The notes beneath the pieces are model-generated. The model was given only the letters and a program-made list of their open reading frames with translations, did no database searches and was not told where the DNA came from. From the NCBI RefSeq assembly GCF_003722355.1, contig NZ_QWDD01000001.1:124001-188000 (forward strand): DNA of 64,000 bases, written 5' to 3'. How positions within the stretch are numbered: position 1 is the first letter of the stretch; each line of letters begins with the position of its first letter. Position numbers and translations under genes: made by a program. Positions 1-10,463 of this stretch are shown here, one piece after another. The stretch is from Methylocystis hirsuta. GTDB taxonomy: Bacteria > Pseudomonadota > Alphaproteobacteria > Rhizobiales > Beijerinckiaceae.

Positions 1-240
1 TTCGTCCCATGCCGTTTCAATTCGTGCGCCAAAGGTCTCGAAACCGCGGCGCGCCAGCTCGCTCATCAGCGCGTCGCGTCCGCTGAAATGACGGTAGGGG
101 GCGGCGGGCGAAACGCCGGCGCGGCGCGCCGCCTCGGTGAGCGTTAGCGCCGATGGTCCGCCTTCGGCGAGAATCTCAAGAGCGGCGTCGATCAGCGCCT
201 GTTTGAGCGACCCGTGGTGATAGCCTCGCTTATTGTGCAT
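1..240 (-). CDS. TetR-family transcriptional regulator (N-terminal part, cut by window edge)
   Basis: Reading the minus strand from the ATG at 240 gives 80 residues that run off the window. They form a typical TetR helix-turn-helix: an opening helix (KQALIDAALEILAEGG), then LTEAARRAGVSPAAPYRHF, the recognition-helix signature of the family. The ligand-binding domain lies outside the window, so neither ligand nor target can be named. It lies 43 bp downstream of yebC on the same strand and could share its transcript. Confidence 0.85.
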   Translation of the reverse strand, partial: MHNKRGYHHGSLKQALIDAALEILAEGGPSALTLTEAARRAGVSPAAPYRHFSGRDALMSELARRGFETFGARIETAWDE

Positions 241-283
241 CTGTCACCCCGGCGCGGATCGGCGTCATCGCCCCGTCGCCGGG

Positions 284-1030
284 CTATCCCGAGAGCTTGG
301 CGACGAGCGCGTCGGAAACCTCGAAATTGGCGTAGACGTTCTGCACGTCGTCATTGTCCTCAAGCGCGCCGACGAGCTTGAGGATTTTCTCGCCGGAATC
401 GTCGTCGACCTTGATCGTGTTCTGCGGGCGCCAGATGAGCGCCGCCTTGCGCGGCTCGCCGAATTTCTCCTCGAGAGCCCTGGCGACGTCGCGCAGCGAT
501 TCGACGGACGTGATCACCTCATGCGTCTCGTCGGTCGTCGAGACGTCGTCGGCGCCGGCGTCGATCGCCGCCTCCATCATCGCGTCCTCCGTCGCCGCCT
601 TTTTGTCGAATTCGACGAGGCCGACGCGATCGAACATGAAGGACACGGCGCCGGTCTCGGCGAGCGCGCCGCCAGCCTTGGTGAAATAGGAGCGCACCTC
701 GCCGGCCGTGCGGTTGCGATTGTCGGTCAGGGCCTCGATGATCACCGCGACGCCGCCGGGCGCGTAACCCTCATAGCGCACCTCATCATAATTTTCGGCG
801 TCGGCGCCGGAGGCCTTCTTGATCGCGCGCTCGATATTGTCCTTTGGCATATTCTCCGCCCGGGCGGCGAGAACGGCGGCGCGCAGCCGCGCGTTCATAT
901 TCGGGTCGGGCAGGCCCATCTTGGCGGCGACGGTGATTTCTCGGGCGAGCTTTGAAAACAGCTTGGAGCGGATCGCGTCCTGCTTGCCCTTCTTGTGCAT
1001 GATATTCTTGAATTGACTGTGCCCGGCCAT
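284..1030 (-). CDS. yebC: YebC/PmpR/TACO1-family protein
   Basis: The 248-residue protein starts [19 protein letters not shown], the invariant opening of YebC/TACO1 proteins, and has the expected length for the family. These cytoplasmic proteins were described as DNA-binding regulators and more recently as ribosome-associated factors that relieve stalling, for instance at proline stretches. Internal signatures include [20 protein letters not shown] and the segment ending in [19 protein letters not shown]. It is transcribed away from the LOG-family gene, leaving a roughly 105-bp shared promoter region. In many proteobacteria yebC lies beside ruvC; that is not the case here. Confidence 0.95.
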   Translation of the reverse strand: MAGHSQFKNIMHKKGKQDAIRSKLFSKLAREITVAAKMGLPDPNMNARLRAAVLAARAENMPKDNIERAIKKASGADAENYDEVRYEGYAPGGVAVIIEALTDNRNRTAGEVRSYFTKAGGALAETGAVSFMFDRVGLVEFDKKAATEDAMMEAAIDAGADDVSTTDETHEVITSVESLRDVARALEEKFGEPRKAALIWRPQNTIKVDDDSGEKILKLVGALEDNDDVQNVYANFEVSDALVAKLSG

Positions 1031-1134
1031 GCGCTCTCGCCCTGCTCCTCGACCAATCTTCGCCTTTCGGCGTCCGGCGGGTCATATACGCCGGACGTAT
1101 ACGGAAATAAAGAAAAGCGCCAAGGAGAGCATGA

Positions 1135-2073
1135 TTGAGCGCGAGCGATGAAGAGCGAAATTCTCGGCCTGAGCCCGATGGGCGGGCTCCGTCCGGACTC
1201 CCCGCGCCGCACATCCCTGACCTCGCCGCCGCCAAGCGGCTGCAGGCGATCCTCTCCAGTCCGTCCTATCGCAAGGCCGACGAGGACATTCATTTCCTGA
1301 CCTCGGCCCAAGCGCGCGGTCCCCGACTGGAGCTGGAATATCTCAAGGCCGAACTGCTGCTGCGACGCCATGGCGTCACCGACACGATCGTCGTCTTCGG
1401 CTCGACCCGCATCGTCGAGCCCGCCTTGGCGGAAAGCCGCCTCGCCGAAGCGCAGGCGCTCGCGACGGCAAATCCCGAGGACGCGACCCTCGCCAGACGG
1501 CTCGCGGCGGCGAAACGCGCCCGCGAAAATTCGCGCTATTATCAGATCGCCCGCGAGTTCGGCGGGCTCGTCGGCGCCGCCCGCGAGAGCGGCGACCAGC
1601 CGCGCCTCGCGATCGTCACCGGCGGCGGACCGGGCATCATGGAGGCGGCGAATCGCGGCGCCTTCGAAGCCGGGGCCGAGACGGTCGGGCTCAACATCAC
1701 CCTGCCGCACGAGCAGTTGCCCAACAGCTATGTCACGCCCTCGCTTTGCCTGCGCTTCCGCTATTTTGCGCTGCGCAAGCTGCATTTCATGCTGCGGGCG
1801 CGGGCGCTGGTCGCCTTTCCGGGAGGCTTTGGCACTTTCGACGAATTGTTCGAGACGCTCACGCTTGTGCAGACCGGCAAGGTCAAGCCGATCCCGATCA
1901 TTCTCGTCGGGGAAAACTATTGGCGACGCGCCTTTGACGTCGATTTCCTGGTCGACGAGGGCGTCATCGACGAGCAAGACCGCCATCTTTTCCGCTATGC
2001 CGAAAGCGCTCCGGACATTTGGGCGGAAATCCGGCGCTGGGGCGAACGCAAGGAGGATCTCCTATTCGAATGA
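1135..2073 (+). CDS. LOG-family protein (Rossmann-fold nucleotide phosphoribohydrolase-like)
   Basis: The 312-residue protein carries the LOG/TIGR00730 signature: a glycine-rich GGGPGIMEAANRGA stretch, then PGGFGTFDELFETLTLVQTG, the PGGxGTxxE active-site motif. Characterised relatives cleave the N-glycosidic bond of nucleoside monophosphates, including cytokinin ribotides and AMP; the family was formerly mislabelled lysine decarboxylase. The N-terminal 90 residues are an extension beyond the minimal domain, as in longer alphaproteobacterial members. The start is the TTG at 1135, with an AAGGAGA Shine-Dalgarno 6-7 nt upstream; an ATG at 1131 is immediately followed out of frame by a stop. The true substrate is unknown. 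Confidence 0.85.
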   Translation: MSASDEERNSRPEPDGRAPSGLPAPHIPDLAAAKRLQAILSSPSYRKADEDIHFLTSAQARGPRLELEYLKAELLLRRHGVTDTIVVFGSTRIVEPALAESRLAEAQALATANPEDATLARRLAAAKRARENSRYYQIAREFGGLVGAARESGDQPRLAIVTGGGPGIMEAANRGAFEAGAETVGLNITLPHEQLPNSYVTPSLCLRFRYFALRKLHFMLRARALVAFPGGFGTFDELFETLTLVQTGKVKPIPIILVGENYWRRAFDVDFLVDEGVIDEQDRHLFRYAESAPDIWAEIRRWGERKEDLLFE

Positions 2074-2093
2074 AAGCCTTAGGCTGTGTCGGC

Positions 2094-2140
2094 GATCGCC
2101 TGCCAGATCCCCTGCCCGATCCCCTGCCCGATCCCCTGCC
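2094..2140 (+). repeat. 12-bp tandem repeat (about four units)
   Basis: The unit GATCCCCTGCCC occurs nearly three times from 2106 to 2140, preceded by a degenerate copy (GATCGCCTGCCA) at 2094-2105. It lies between the LOG gene stop and the YidB-like gene. The 12-bp unit keeps frame, but no ORF there looks real. Probably a slippage-prone spacer. Confidence 0.7.
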
Positions 2141-2211
2141 ATTGTAAAGCGTATGCCCTGCCTTATCTCAGCTAACGCGGCGCCAGGCGCGCGCTTTTTT
2201 AAAAAGGGAGA

Positions 2212-2562
2212 ATGACCATGAGTTGGCTTAAAGCCATCGCTGGCGGCGTGATCGGCGCCGAAGCCCTGAACCTTATTAAGGATTATGTGGAGAAGCAGGG
2301 CGGCCTCGACGGCGTCGTCAAGAATTTCGAGAACTCCGGACTGGGGAAGCAGATCCACTCCTGGGTCGGCCTCGGTCCCAATGAAAAGATCAGCGAGATG
2401 GACATCAGCAAGGTGGTCAACGCCGACAAGCTGATGGAAATCGCCAAGAACGCCGGCGTCGACATCGACAAGGCGAAAGCGCTTCTCGCCCAGTATTTGC
2501 CCGAGGCCATCGACAAGGCGACGCCGGAAGGCAAACTGCCGCCTCCCGACAAGCCGGCGTAA
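2212..2562 (+). CDS. YidB-like DUF937 protein
   Basis: A 116-residue protein of the DUF937/YidB type: a helical N-terminal segment (WLKAIAGGVIGAEALNLIKD), a GGLDGVVKNFENSGLGKQIHSW motif region, and a C-terminal part with DIDKAKALLAQYLPEAIDKATPEG. The family pattern of GL-G repeats, an SW pair and an LPEAIDKLTP-like ending is clearly present. An AAGGGAGA Shine-Dalgarno precedes the ATG at 2212; a second ATG at 2218 is possible. The function of the family is not established. It appears monocistronic. Confidence 0.85.
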   Translation: MTMSWLKAIAGGVIGAEALNLIKDYVEKQGGLDGVVKNFENSGLGKQIHSWVGLGPNEKISEMDISKVVNADKLMEIAKNAGVDIDKAKALLAQYLPEAIDKATPEGKLPPPDKPA

Positions 2563-2762
2563 GCGGACCAACGCCGTTCTCGACGCTGCCGACGGCGACG
2601 CCTGCCGCCGTCCGGCCCGTTCCCGCCCACGCTCTTGCTTCAGGCGCCCTGATTCTGTAATTGCGTCGCGCGCGCCCTTTTGCGCCGCGCCAGGGCGAGA
2701 AACGCCCTGAGGCCGCGCGGCGGCGGGGGCTTCGCCTTCGCCACGGCCGCCGGCCAATTTGA

Positions 2763-3758
<996 letters not shown>

Positions 3759-3777
3759 CCTGAAAAGGGCGCCCGCA

Positions 3778-4770
3778 ATGGCCGCCTTCGAGCGCATCTT
3801 GGTGACGGGCGGGGCCGGATTTGTCGGCGGGCACCTCTGCGGCGCCCTGGCCGAGGCCTATCCGCAGGCGACGCTGTCGCTGCTGCTGCGTCCCGGCGAA
3901 CGCGGCGGCCATGAGGCTTTCGCCGCGGCCGTCGCGGATCTTGTCGACGAAGCGGCGATCGACGCGCTGATTGCGCGGGTGCGTCCCGATCTCGTCGTGC
4001 ATCTCGCGGGTCAGTCGTCGATCGGTCAGGCGCTGCACGCCGCCGAAATGACCTGGCGGGCGAATTTTCACGGCTCCTTCGCGCTCGGGGCGGCGGTCGC
4101 CCGTCACTGCCCGACGGCGGCGTTTCTCTTCGCCTCGACGGCGGCCGCCTATGGCGCGAGCTTTCGCGACGGGGTCCTGAACGAGGACGCGCCGTTGCGG
4201 CCGCTCGACTTCTACAGCCGCTCGAAGGTCGCCGCCGAGAGCGCGCTTTCCGATCTGCTGGCTGCCAAAGGGCGGCTCGTTGTGGCGCGGCCGGTCAATC
4301 ATTCGGGACCCGGCCAGCGCAATCGCAACTTCGCTCTCGCCTCCTTCGCCGCGCAGATCGCGGCGATCGAGACCGGCCGCGCCGAGCCCCGACTCGTGGT
4401 CGGCGATCTCTCCAAGGCCCGTGATTTCCTCGACGTGCGCGACGTCGTCGACGCCTATATGCGGCTGATCGAAAAAGCGCGGGATCTGCCCGCCTCCGTC
4501 TCGATCTTCAACATCGCCTCCGGAACGGCGCATCGCCTGGAAGCGCTGCTCGAGCGGTTGCGGGGGCGGGCCAAGGCGCAATTTGCGATCGAGGTCGATC
4601 CGGCATTGCTGCGCCCCGGCGGCAGCGACCTCGCCAGCGTCGCCTGCGACGCGACGAGACTGACCGAAGCGACCGGCTGGCGTCCCCGCCACGACATTGA
4701 CGACATGCTGCAGGCGCTCCTCGACGACGCCCGCGCGGCCCAAACGCAGGCCGCAACGGCGACGTCATGA
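3778..4770 (+). CDS. rmd: GDP-4-keto-6-deoxy-D-mannose reductase (NAD-dependent epimerase/dehydratase family)
   Basis: A 330-residue extended SDR with the nucleotide-binding motif TGGAGFVGGHL at the N terminus and catalytic YSRSKVAAE (YxxxK) near residue 145. It starts 19 bp after gmd. That pairing is characteristic of Rmd, which reduces the Gmd product at C4 to GDP-D-rhamnose. GDP-L-fucose synthase is less likely, since it also epimerises and usually has a different catalytic-loop context, but substrate stereochemistry cannot be read from sequence. The stop overlaps the glycosyltransferase start by 4 nt (ATGA). Confidence 0.85.
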   Translation: MAAFERILVTGGAGFVGGHLCGALAEAYPQATLSLLLRPGERGGHEAFAAAVADLVDEAAIDALIARVRPDLVVHLAGQSSIGQALHAAEMTWRANFHGSFALGAAVARHCPTAAFLFASTAAAYGASFRDGVLNEDAPLRPLDFYSRSKVAAESALSDLLAAKGRLVVARPVNHSGPGQRNRNFALASFAAQIAAIETGRAEPRLVVGDLSKARDFLDVRDVVDAYMRLIEKARDLPASVSIFNIASGTAHRLEALLERLRGRAKAQFAIEVDPALLRPGGSDLASVACDATRLTEATGWRPRHDIDDMLQALLDDARAAQTQAATATS

Positions 4771-6191
4771 GCGAGCGGCAAAGCCGAGATCCGGAGCAGG
4801 CGCGCGAACGCATCCGCCTGCTCGAATTTCAGCTCGATCATTTGCGCGCCGAACTCCTGCATCTGACTCATGAGCGCTATCGGCTGATCTACTCGGTCTC
4901 CGGCCACATCTATCGCTTTCTCCGACCGATCGAAACGTTCTTCGCCGACGCCGCGAACGCTCTCGTCGCGCGCTTTCGCCCGCCGCCGCCCGATGCGACG
5001 ACGCCGTCGACGTCCAGTGAGGCCGCGCCGCCCGCTCGCGCGCCGCTGCCGGCGCGACGGCTGCTGGTCGATGTGACGGGAACGATCAAGCGCGACGCCG
5101 GCACCGGCATTCAGCGCGTCGTCAAGGAAGTGACGCGCGGCCTCTATAGCGGCGAAAGCTTCGACCTGCCGGCTCTGGCGGTTCGCTGCGAGGGCGGCCG
5201 GCTGCTGACCGCCAACGGCTTCGTCACGGAGCTTGTCGGCGGCGACATCGCGCCCGACTCCGAGATCGCGATCGCCGGCGGCGATCGCTTTCTAATGCTT
5301 TCCGACAGCTGGAACGCCTTTGACGAACTCGCGCCGATTTTCGCGAAGATTCGGGACGAGGGCGGCGAGGTCGTCACCTGCATCTTCGATCTCATTCCGG
5401 AGCTTTATCCGCACGCCTGCCACGAAGTGACGGTGCCGCGCTATCGCGCCTGGCTGCGCAAGGCGCTCCTCGAGAGCGACAGTTTCCTGGCGATTTCGCA
5501 AACGGTCGCCGACGAACTCGCCGACTATGTCGCCGCGCAAGGGCTGCCGCATCGTCCCGGCCTCAAGATCGGCTGGTTTCACTGCGGCTCCGATCTTGCG
5601 CTGCGCGCAGACGCCGCGCCGCGCGACAAGGTCAAAGCGGCGGTCGCCGGCGATGCGCCGATCTTTCTCGCCGTGGGCACGATCGAACCGCGCAAGGGTC
5701 AGCGCGTCGCCCTTCGCGCCTTTGAAGAACTCTGGGCGAAGGGGCGCGACGTCCGGCTCATCGTCGTGGGTCGTCGCGGCTGGTTTGAAGAAGCGGTGGC
5801 GAGCGAAATTCTCGGACATAAGGAATTCGGTCGTCGGCTGTTCTGGTTCGACGATTCGGACGACGACGAGCTTTCGTTTCTCTACGATCACGCGGCGGCG
5901 CTGATCTTCGCATCCTATGCGGAAGGTTTCGGCCTGCCGATCGTCGAGGCGGCGCGGCGCGGCCGCCCGGCAATCTGCAGCGACATCCCGGTCTTTCGCG
6001 AGGTCGGAGGGGCCGGCGCGCTCTATTTTCGCGTCAATGACGCCAGGGCGCTGGCCGAGACAATCGCCGACGTTCTCGACGGCCGCCGCTTCGCCGACCC
6101 GCACCAGGTCTTGCGCGTCGCCTGGCGCGACGCCGCGCGGCGCATCGTCGAGGTGGTCGCGCGCGAGGATTGGAGCCGGCGCCTGCATTAA
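4767..6191 (+). CDS. GT4-type glycosyltransferase
   Basis: A 474-residue glycosyltransferase translationally coupled to rmd. Residues about 1-50 form a charged, heptad-rich helix that may be a coiled coil. A GT-B fold follows, opening with LLVDVTGTIKRDAGTGIQRV, a GTGIQR loop seen in rhamnosyl- and mannosyltransferases. The C-terminal nucleotide-binding half has AVGTIEPRKGQ and EGFGLPIVEAARRGRPAICS, the EX7E motif of GT4 enzymes. Context suggests it uses GDP-D-rhamnose or GDP-mannose for surface polysaccharide assembly. No signal peptide or membrane segment is seen. Confidence 0.9.
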   Translation: MSERQSRDPEQARERIRLLEFQLDHLRAELLHLTHERYRLIYSVSGHIYRFLRPIETFFADAANALVARFRPPPPDATTPSTSSEAAPPARAPLPARRLLVDVTGTIKRDAGTGIQRVVKEVTRGLYSGESFDLPALAVRCEGGRLLTANGFVTELVGGDIAPDSEIAIAGGDRFLMLSDSWNAFDELAPIFAKIRDEGGEVVTCIFDLIPELYPHACHEVTVPRYRAWLRKALLESDSFLAISQTVADELADYVAAQGLPHRPGLKIGWFHCGSDLALRADAAPRDKVKAAVAGDAPIFLAVGTIEPRKGQRVALRAFEELWAKGRDVRLIVVGRRGWFEEAVASEILGHKEFGRRLFWFDDSDDDELSFLYDHAAALIFASYAEGFGLPIVEAARRGRPAICSDIPVFREVGGAGALYFRVNDARALAETIADVLDGRRFADPHQVLRVAWRDAARRIVEVVAREDWSRRLH

Positions 6192-6378
6192 CTTGCCGGT
6201 TTGCGCCGCAGCATGAAAATCGCCGCATTTCCGCGCTCCGCGAAAGCATGGTAGAGAGGCGCCAATTGGTCGTGCGGCCCGGCCAGCGCCCTTGCGGCGC
6301 GCTGGGCCGCGCGACTTTTCGCTTCCAATGCGGGCAGGGCTTTCGCCTTCTCCCACGCCAAAAACGGAAACGCTCTCC

Positions 6379-6909
6379 ATGCCGATCAATATTCCGCTTC
6401 TCAATCAGCAGACGCCGCAGACCGTGCTCAAGATGATCAATCTCGAAGCGTCGCAGCTCTCGCTGCCGGATTCGCGCGAATTGATGTGGGGCGCTTTCGG
6501 CGCCTATGGCGTGCTTCAGGCGATCGCGCAGTCGTTCAACCACTCGCTGCTCGGGAGCCTGATCTACGGCGTGATGAGCGTGGTCCTTCTCTACGGCGGG
6601 ACTTACGGCCTGCTGCGCGTTCTGAAAGAGGACGCAAAGTTTCAGCGCACCGCCACGGCGCTCGCCATCATGAGCGGGCTTGCGGCGCTCATCTATACTG
6701 TCCTGCACCTCCTCTTCGGCATCGCCCTGCCGCCGCCTTTGCCGACCGAAAAGCTGCTGCGCTTTCTGCTCTTTCCGATCCTGATTTGGATGGTGTTCAT
6801 GTACGCCTTCCTGTTCCGGCACGTGTCGCTGCGCCCGGCGCCGGCCTTCTTCGCGGCGGCGCTGTTCGTCATCGTCATCGAAGTGATCCTGTCGCCGATC
6901 AGCCGATAG
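6379..6909 (+). CDS. Uncharacterised four-helix membrane protein
   Basis: A 176-residue protein, not recognised. About four hydrophobic segments are visible: YGVLQAIAQSF with SLIYGVMSVVLLYGGTYGLL, ALAIMSGLAALIYTVLHLL, LLFPILIWMVFMYAFLF, and AFFAAALFVIVIEVIL near the C terminus. The open frame extends back to about 6292, but the added residues are Arg/Pro-rich and low in quality, so the ATG at 6379 (MPINIPLLNQQ) is preferred. It stands between the rhamnose operon and a kinase gene, with no evident functional link to either. Confidence 0.7.
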   Translation: MPINIPLLNQQTPQTVLKMINLEASQLSLPDSRELMWGAFGAYGVLQAIAQSFNHSLLGSLIYGVMSVVLLYGGTYGLLRVLKEDAKFQRTATALAIMSGLAALIYTVLHLLFGIALPPPLPTEKLLRFLLFPILIWMVFMYAFLFRHVSLRPAPAFFAAALFVIVIEVILSPISR

Positions 6910-7069
6910 CCGCAAATCCATAGTCGCAAGGCGCGGCGCTCGGCCGCTTCACTTCGCGGATTTCGCGAATGCCTCGCATGTGATCGACGGGACCGCGGCG
7001 CAATGCTAAACAACGCGCCAGCGGCGCGCAGACGCCCGATTGCCTACGCTAAACGGATTAACGACGCTC

Positions 7070-8071
7070 ATGACCTTATCATTTGATGTTCTGGGCATCG
7101 GCAACGCCATCGTCGACACGATCGCGCGCGCCGAGGACGACGATTTGCTGCAGGCCGGACTGCGGAAAGGCTCGATGACGCTGGTCGACGAAGCGCGGGC
7201 CGCTGAACTTTATACAGCGATGGGTCCGACGACGGTTATTTCCGGCGGCTCGGCCGCCAACACCATGGCGGGCCTTGCGAGCCTGGGGCGCGCCGCGGGA
7301 TTCGTCGGCAAGGTCAAGGAAGATGACGCGGGCCGTGAGTTCGCGCATGACATCCGCAAGGCCGGAGTCGCCTTCGACACGCCGGCGGCCGCCGACGGCG
7401 CCGCGACCGCGCGCTGCTTGATTTTCGTGACGCCGGACGGTCAGCGCACGATGAACACGTTTCTGGGCGCCTGTCAGGCGCTCGCCCCGACGGACATCGA
7501 CGAGGAGACGGTCGCGCGCGCGAAGGTTCTCTACATGGAGGGCTACCTCTGGGACCCGCCCGGCGCCAAGGAAGCTTTCCTGAAGGCGGCGAAGATCTCG
7601 CGCGCCAACGGACGCAAGGTGGCGATCACCCTTTCCGACAGTTTCTGCGTCGATCGCTATCGCGGCGAATTTCTCTCTCTCATCCGCGATCGGGTGGTCG
7701 ACATCGTTTTCGCCAATGAAAGCGAATTGCACGCGCTCTATCAAACCGGCGATTTCGAGACGGCCCTCGCGGCGCTGCGCGCCGAAGACGGGCTTCTTGG
7801 CGTCGTCACGCGGTCGGAAAAGGGCTGCGTCGTGGCGAATGGCGCGAGCGCCCTCGCCGCGCCGGCCTGTTCTGTCGATGCGGTCGTCGACACGACCGGC
7901 GCTGGCGACCTCTTCGCCGCCGGTTTTCTCGCCGGCTACACGCAGGACTTGCCGCATGAACGCAGCGCCATACTCGGCGCGCTCGCCGCGGCGGAGATCA
8001 TCTCCCACGTCGGCGCACGGCCGCAGAAGGATTTGCTGCAACTCGCCCGTGACACTGGCGTGCTGGAATAA
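7070..8071 (+). CDS. PfkB-family carbohydrate kinase (adenosine kinase-like)
   Basis: A 333-residue ribokinase/PfkB-family enzyme. It begins [12 protein letters not shown], has the first family signature region around [16 protein letters not shown], and ends with [17 protein letters not shown], in which the final Asp is the catalytic base. Alphaproteobacterial proteins with this architecture are annotated as adenosine kinases that phosphorylate adenosine with ATP; other sugars cannot be excluded. The frame opens at a TTG at 7040, but the ATG at 7070 starts the conserved domain. Confidence 0.88.
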   Translation: MTLSFDVLGIGNAIVDTIARAEDDDLLQAGLRKGSMTLVDEARAAELYTAMGPTTVISGGSAANTMAGLASLGRAAGFVGKVKEDDAGREFAHDIRKAGVAFDTPAAADGAATARCLIFVTPDGQRTMNTFLGACQALAPTDIDEETVARAKVLYMEGYLWDPPGAKEAFLKAAKISRANGRKVAITLSDSFCVDRYRGEFLSLIRDRVVDIVFANESELHALYQTGDFETALAALRAEDGLLGVVTRSEKGCVVANGASALAAPACSVDAVVDTTGAGDLFAAGFLAGYTQDLPHERSAILGALAAAEIISHVGARPQKDLLQLARDTGVLE

Positions 8072-8133
8072 GTTCGGGTTTCCTCGACCTGAGGCGCTCG
8101 ATCGGCGATTCAAACAAGCTGGAGGAACGAAAG

Positions 8134-8571
8134 ATGCGCCTTGTCTCCAAAACAGTGCTGGCCGCATTTGCCGCAGTCGCGAGCCTCGCGCTCACCGTTG
8201 AAGCGCGCGCTGAAGAGCCGATGACAAAAAGCCTTACCGGCCTTCAGTACAAAGACACGAAGGTCGGGACGGGCGCGACCCCCAAGATCGGCCAGACCGC
8301 GGTCGTGCACTACACCGGCTGGCTCTACAACAATGGCGAGAAGGGCAAGAAATTCGACTCCTCGCGCGATCGGGGTGAGCCGTTCGCATTCCCGCTCGGC
8401 CAGGGCCAGGTGATCAAGGGCTGGGACGAGGGCGTCGAAACCATGAAGGTCGGCGGCAAGCGCACGCTCGTCATTCCGCCGGAACTCGGCTACGGGGCGC
8501 GCGGCGCCGGCGGCGTCATTCCGCCGAACGCCTGGCTGATCTTCGATGTTGATCTGGTCGGGGTGAAATAA
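8134..8571 (+). CDS. Exported FKBP-type peptidyl-prolyl cis-trans isomerase
   Basis: A 145-residue protein with a Sec signal peptide ([21 protein letters not shown], cut after about residue 26) and one FKBP domain. Family residues are visible: [44 protein letters not shown] and the C-terminal [19 protein letters not shown]. It should catalyse prolyl isomerisation during folding of envelope proteins in the periplasm. An AGGAACGA sequence lies before the ATG. A strong intrinsic terminator follows. Confidence 0.95.
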   Translation: MRLVSKTVLAAFAAVASLALTVEARAEEPMTKSLTGLQYKDTKVGTGATPKIGQTAVVHYTGWLYNNGEKGKKFDSSRDRGEPFAFPLGQGQVIKGWDEGVETMKVGGKRTLVIPPELGYGARGAGGVIPPNAWLIFDVDLVGVK

Positions 8572-8600
8572 ACGCCGCGTCGGCTGTTGACCAACCAAAG

Positions 8601-8640
8601 CGCCGCCCGCCATATTTGATGCGGGCGGCGTTTTTATTTT
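8601..8640 (+). terminator. Rho-independent terminator after the FKBP gene
   Basis: A perfect 10-bp stem, CGCCGCCCGC (8601-8610) pairing with GCGGGCGGCG (8621-8630), with a 10-nt loop and then TTTTTATTTT. It lies 30 bp after the FKBP stop and just before the patatin gene, so it separates the two units. Confidence 0.93.
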
Positions 8641-8653
8641 TAAGGCAACCATT

Positions 8654-10456
8654 ATGAGCAGCGATCAATCGCAAGCGGCGTTCGCCGCGCCGCAGGAATA
8701 TTGCGACATCGTCATGAAGGGCGGCATCACCTCCGGCGTCGTTTATCCGCTTGCGCTGACATCTCTCGCCAAGAAGTATCGTTTCTCGAACATCGGCGGC
8801 ACGTCCGCCGGCGCCATCGCTGCTGCAGCAGCGGCCGCAGCGGAATATGGGCGCTTGTCCGACAAAGGCGGCTTCCTAAGGCTCGCGACAGTGCCCGACG
8901 AAGTCGGGCCACATCTCAAGAGCCTGTTTCAACCGACGCCCGCGCTAAAACCGCTGTTCGATATTTTCGTCGCGCTGCTCGAATCGAGATCGACGTTCGG
9001 GAAGATTGCCGGCGTGCTGCGCGCAGCCTTGCTTGGCTACCGTAAGGAGGCGATCATCGGGGGAAGCCTTGGGTTCTTCCTCGCGTTGCCGCTCGTCGCT
9101 CAGGGCGTCGCCTTCTGGCCGAGCCTTGTCCTTTTTATTCTGCTTGTTACGCTTGGAGTCGCCGTCGCGCTCGTCTGGCGTCTGATAGAAGCGTTTAAGC
9201 GCGACCTGCCCGACAACGACTACGGCCTCTGCCCCGGCCTCCGACAAGAAGGAGGCGGAGACGAAGGTCTTACCGACTGGCTCGCTCGGTTGATCGACGA
9301 AGCGGCAGACCGCGCGCCCGACTCGGCGCCGCTGACATTCGGCGAGCTGAAGAAGCCGCCGGAAGACGGTCGTCCGATCACGCTGATGATGATGACGACT
9401 AGTCTGATGGAGAAGCGTCCCTATACGCTGCCGCTCGATAGCGGACGCGAGGGCGACGCCACCTATGGTTTCGTCTTTGAGATTGGAGAGTGGAAGAGGC
9501 TCTTTCCCGAACGGGTCATCGACTACCTCCTTAAGGTCTGCGAACGAGATTTTCAGTCGCAGGGGGAGCCCGGCGAATTTTATACGTTTCCCCACCGGGA
9601 CGATTTGCCGATCGTCGTCGCCGCGCGCATGAGCCTCAGCTTCCCAGGGCTAATTTCCGCTGTTCCGCTCTGGCGACGCGACTACAAATATGCCTCGAAG
9701 CCCGATCAGCAGACATTACGACGCTGCCTTTTTAGCGACGGAGGGCTCTCGAGCAACTTCCCAATCCATTTTTTCGACAAGCTGCTGCCGAATACGCCGA
9801 CCTTCGCCATCTCGCTCGATGTCTTTGATCCGAAGCGGCATGATCCAGAGGAGGGCGACGGGCGCATCTGGATGTTCCGCAATCCGCGCGAAGGGGCAAG
9901 CTTGCCCATTCTGCCTTTCTCGGGCTTCGGCGACTTCCTGTTCCGGCTTGTCGACGCAGCGAAGGATTGGCAGGATAATCTGCAGAGCGTTCTGCCGGGC
10001 TACCGTGAGCGTATCGTCCATGTCGGACTTTCGGACGACGAGGGCGGCCTCAATATCGCAATGACGGAGGAAACCGTCCGAAAGCTGGTTGCGCTCGGCG
10101 AAAGAGCGGGCGAACGGCTGACGGATTTTGACGGCGACGACATGGACGCGCATCGTTGGCGCCGCTTCCTCGTCGCCATGGCCCGCATGGAGCAGACGCT
10201 CGACGATCTCACCCGTTCGTGCGAAGGGGTCGCGCAGACGCGTAGCGGTCCGACTGTCGAGTCCTTCGGTCGTTTTCTGGAGCGCTACCCCGCGCTTGCG
10301 CGGGAATACGAGCAAACGCCCGAAGTTCTCAACGCTATGCTGACGCGCGCCGCGGAAATCGCGGAAATAGGCGCACAGTGGCGGGATTTGCCGACCATCC
10401 GATCAGGTCGGATTCCGCATCCAGACACCAATCTGCGCATCACGGCGAAGCCCTGA
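8654..10456 (+). CDS. Patatin-like phospholipase with inserted membrane hairpin
   Basis: A 600-residue patatin-family lipid hydrolase. The oxyanion loop (KGGITSGVVYPLAL), nucleophile motif GGTSAGA (Ser near residue 51) and catalytic dyad Asp in SDGGLSSNFPIHFF (near residue 361) are all present. Between them lie about 300 residues, including two hydrophobic helices around residues 125-170 (GGSLGFFLALPLVAQG and SLVLFILLVTLGVAVALVW), which suggest a membrane hairpin inside the catalytic domain. Substrates are probably phospholipids or other acyl esters. The gene ends 8 bp before the convergent ubiB stop. Confidence 0.9.
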   Translation: MSSDQSQAAFAAPQEYCDIVMKGGITSGVVYPLALTSLAKKYRFSNIGGTSAGAIAAAAAAAAEYGRLSDKGGFLRLATVPDEVGPHLKSLFQPTPALKPLFDIFVALLESRSTFGKIAGVLRAALLGYRKEAIIGGSLGFFLALPLVAQGVAFWPSLVLFILLVTLGVAVALVWRLIEAFKRDLPDNDYGLCPGLRQEGGGDEGLTDWLARLIDEAADRAPDSAPLTFGELKKPPEDGRPITLMMMTTSLMEKRPYTLPLDSGREGDATYGFVFEIGEWKRLFPERVIDYLLKVCERDFQSQGEPGEFYTFPHRDDLPIVVAARMSLSFPGLISAVPLWRRDYKYASKPDQQTLRRCLFSDGGLSSNFPIHFFDKLLPNTPTFAISLDVFDPKRHDPEEGDGRIWMFRNPREGASLPILPFSGFGDFLFRLVDAAKDWQDNLQSVLPGYRERIVHVGLSDDEGGLNIAMTEETVRKLVALGERAGERLTDFDGDDMDAHRWRRFLVAMARMEQTLDDLTRSCEGVAQTRSGPTVESFGRFLERYPALAREYEQTPEVLNAMLTRAAEIAEIGAQWRDLPTIRSGRIPHPDTNLRITAKP

Positions 10457-10463
10457 GCTTACG

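Noticed and set aside
6292..6378. Upstream extension of the membrane protein gene
   Set aside because: The 29 extra residues are Arg/Pro/Ser-rich and lack a better ribosome site than the ATG at 6379.
5292..6404. 370-codon minus-strand frame across the glycosyltransferase gene
   Set aside because: The plus-strand gene has complete GT4 motifs; the antisense frame is low-complexity and shows no family.
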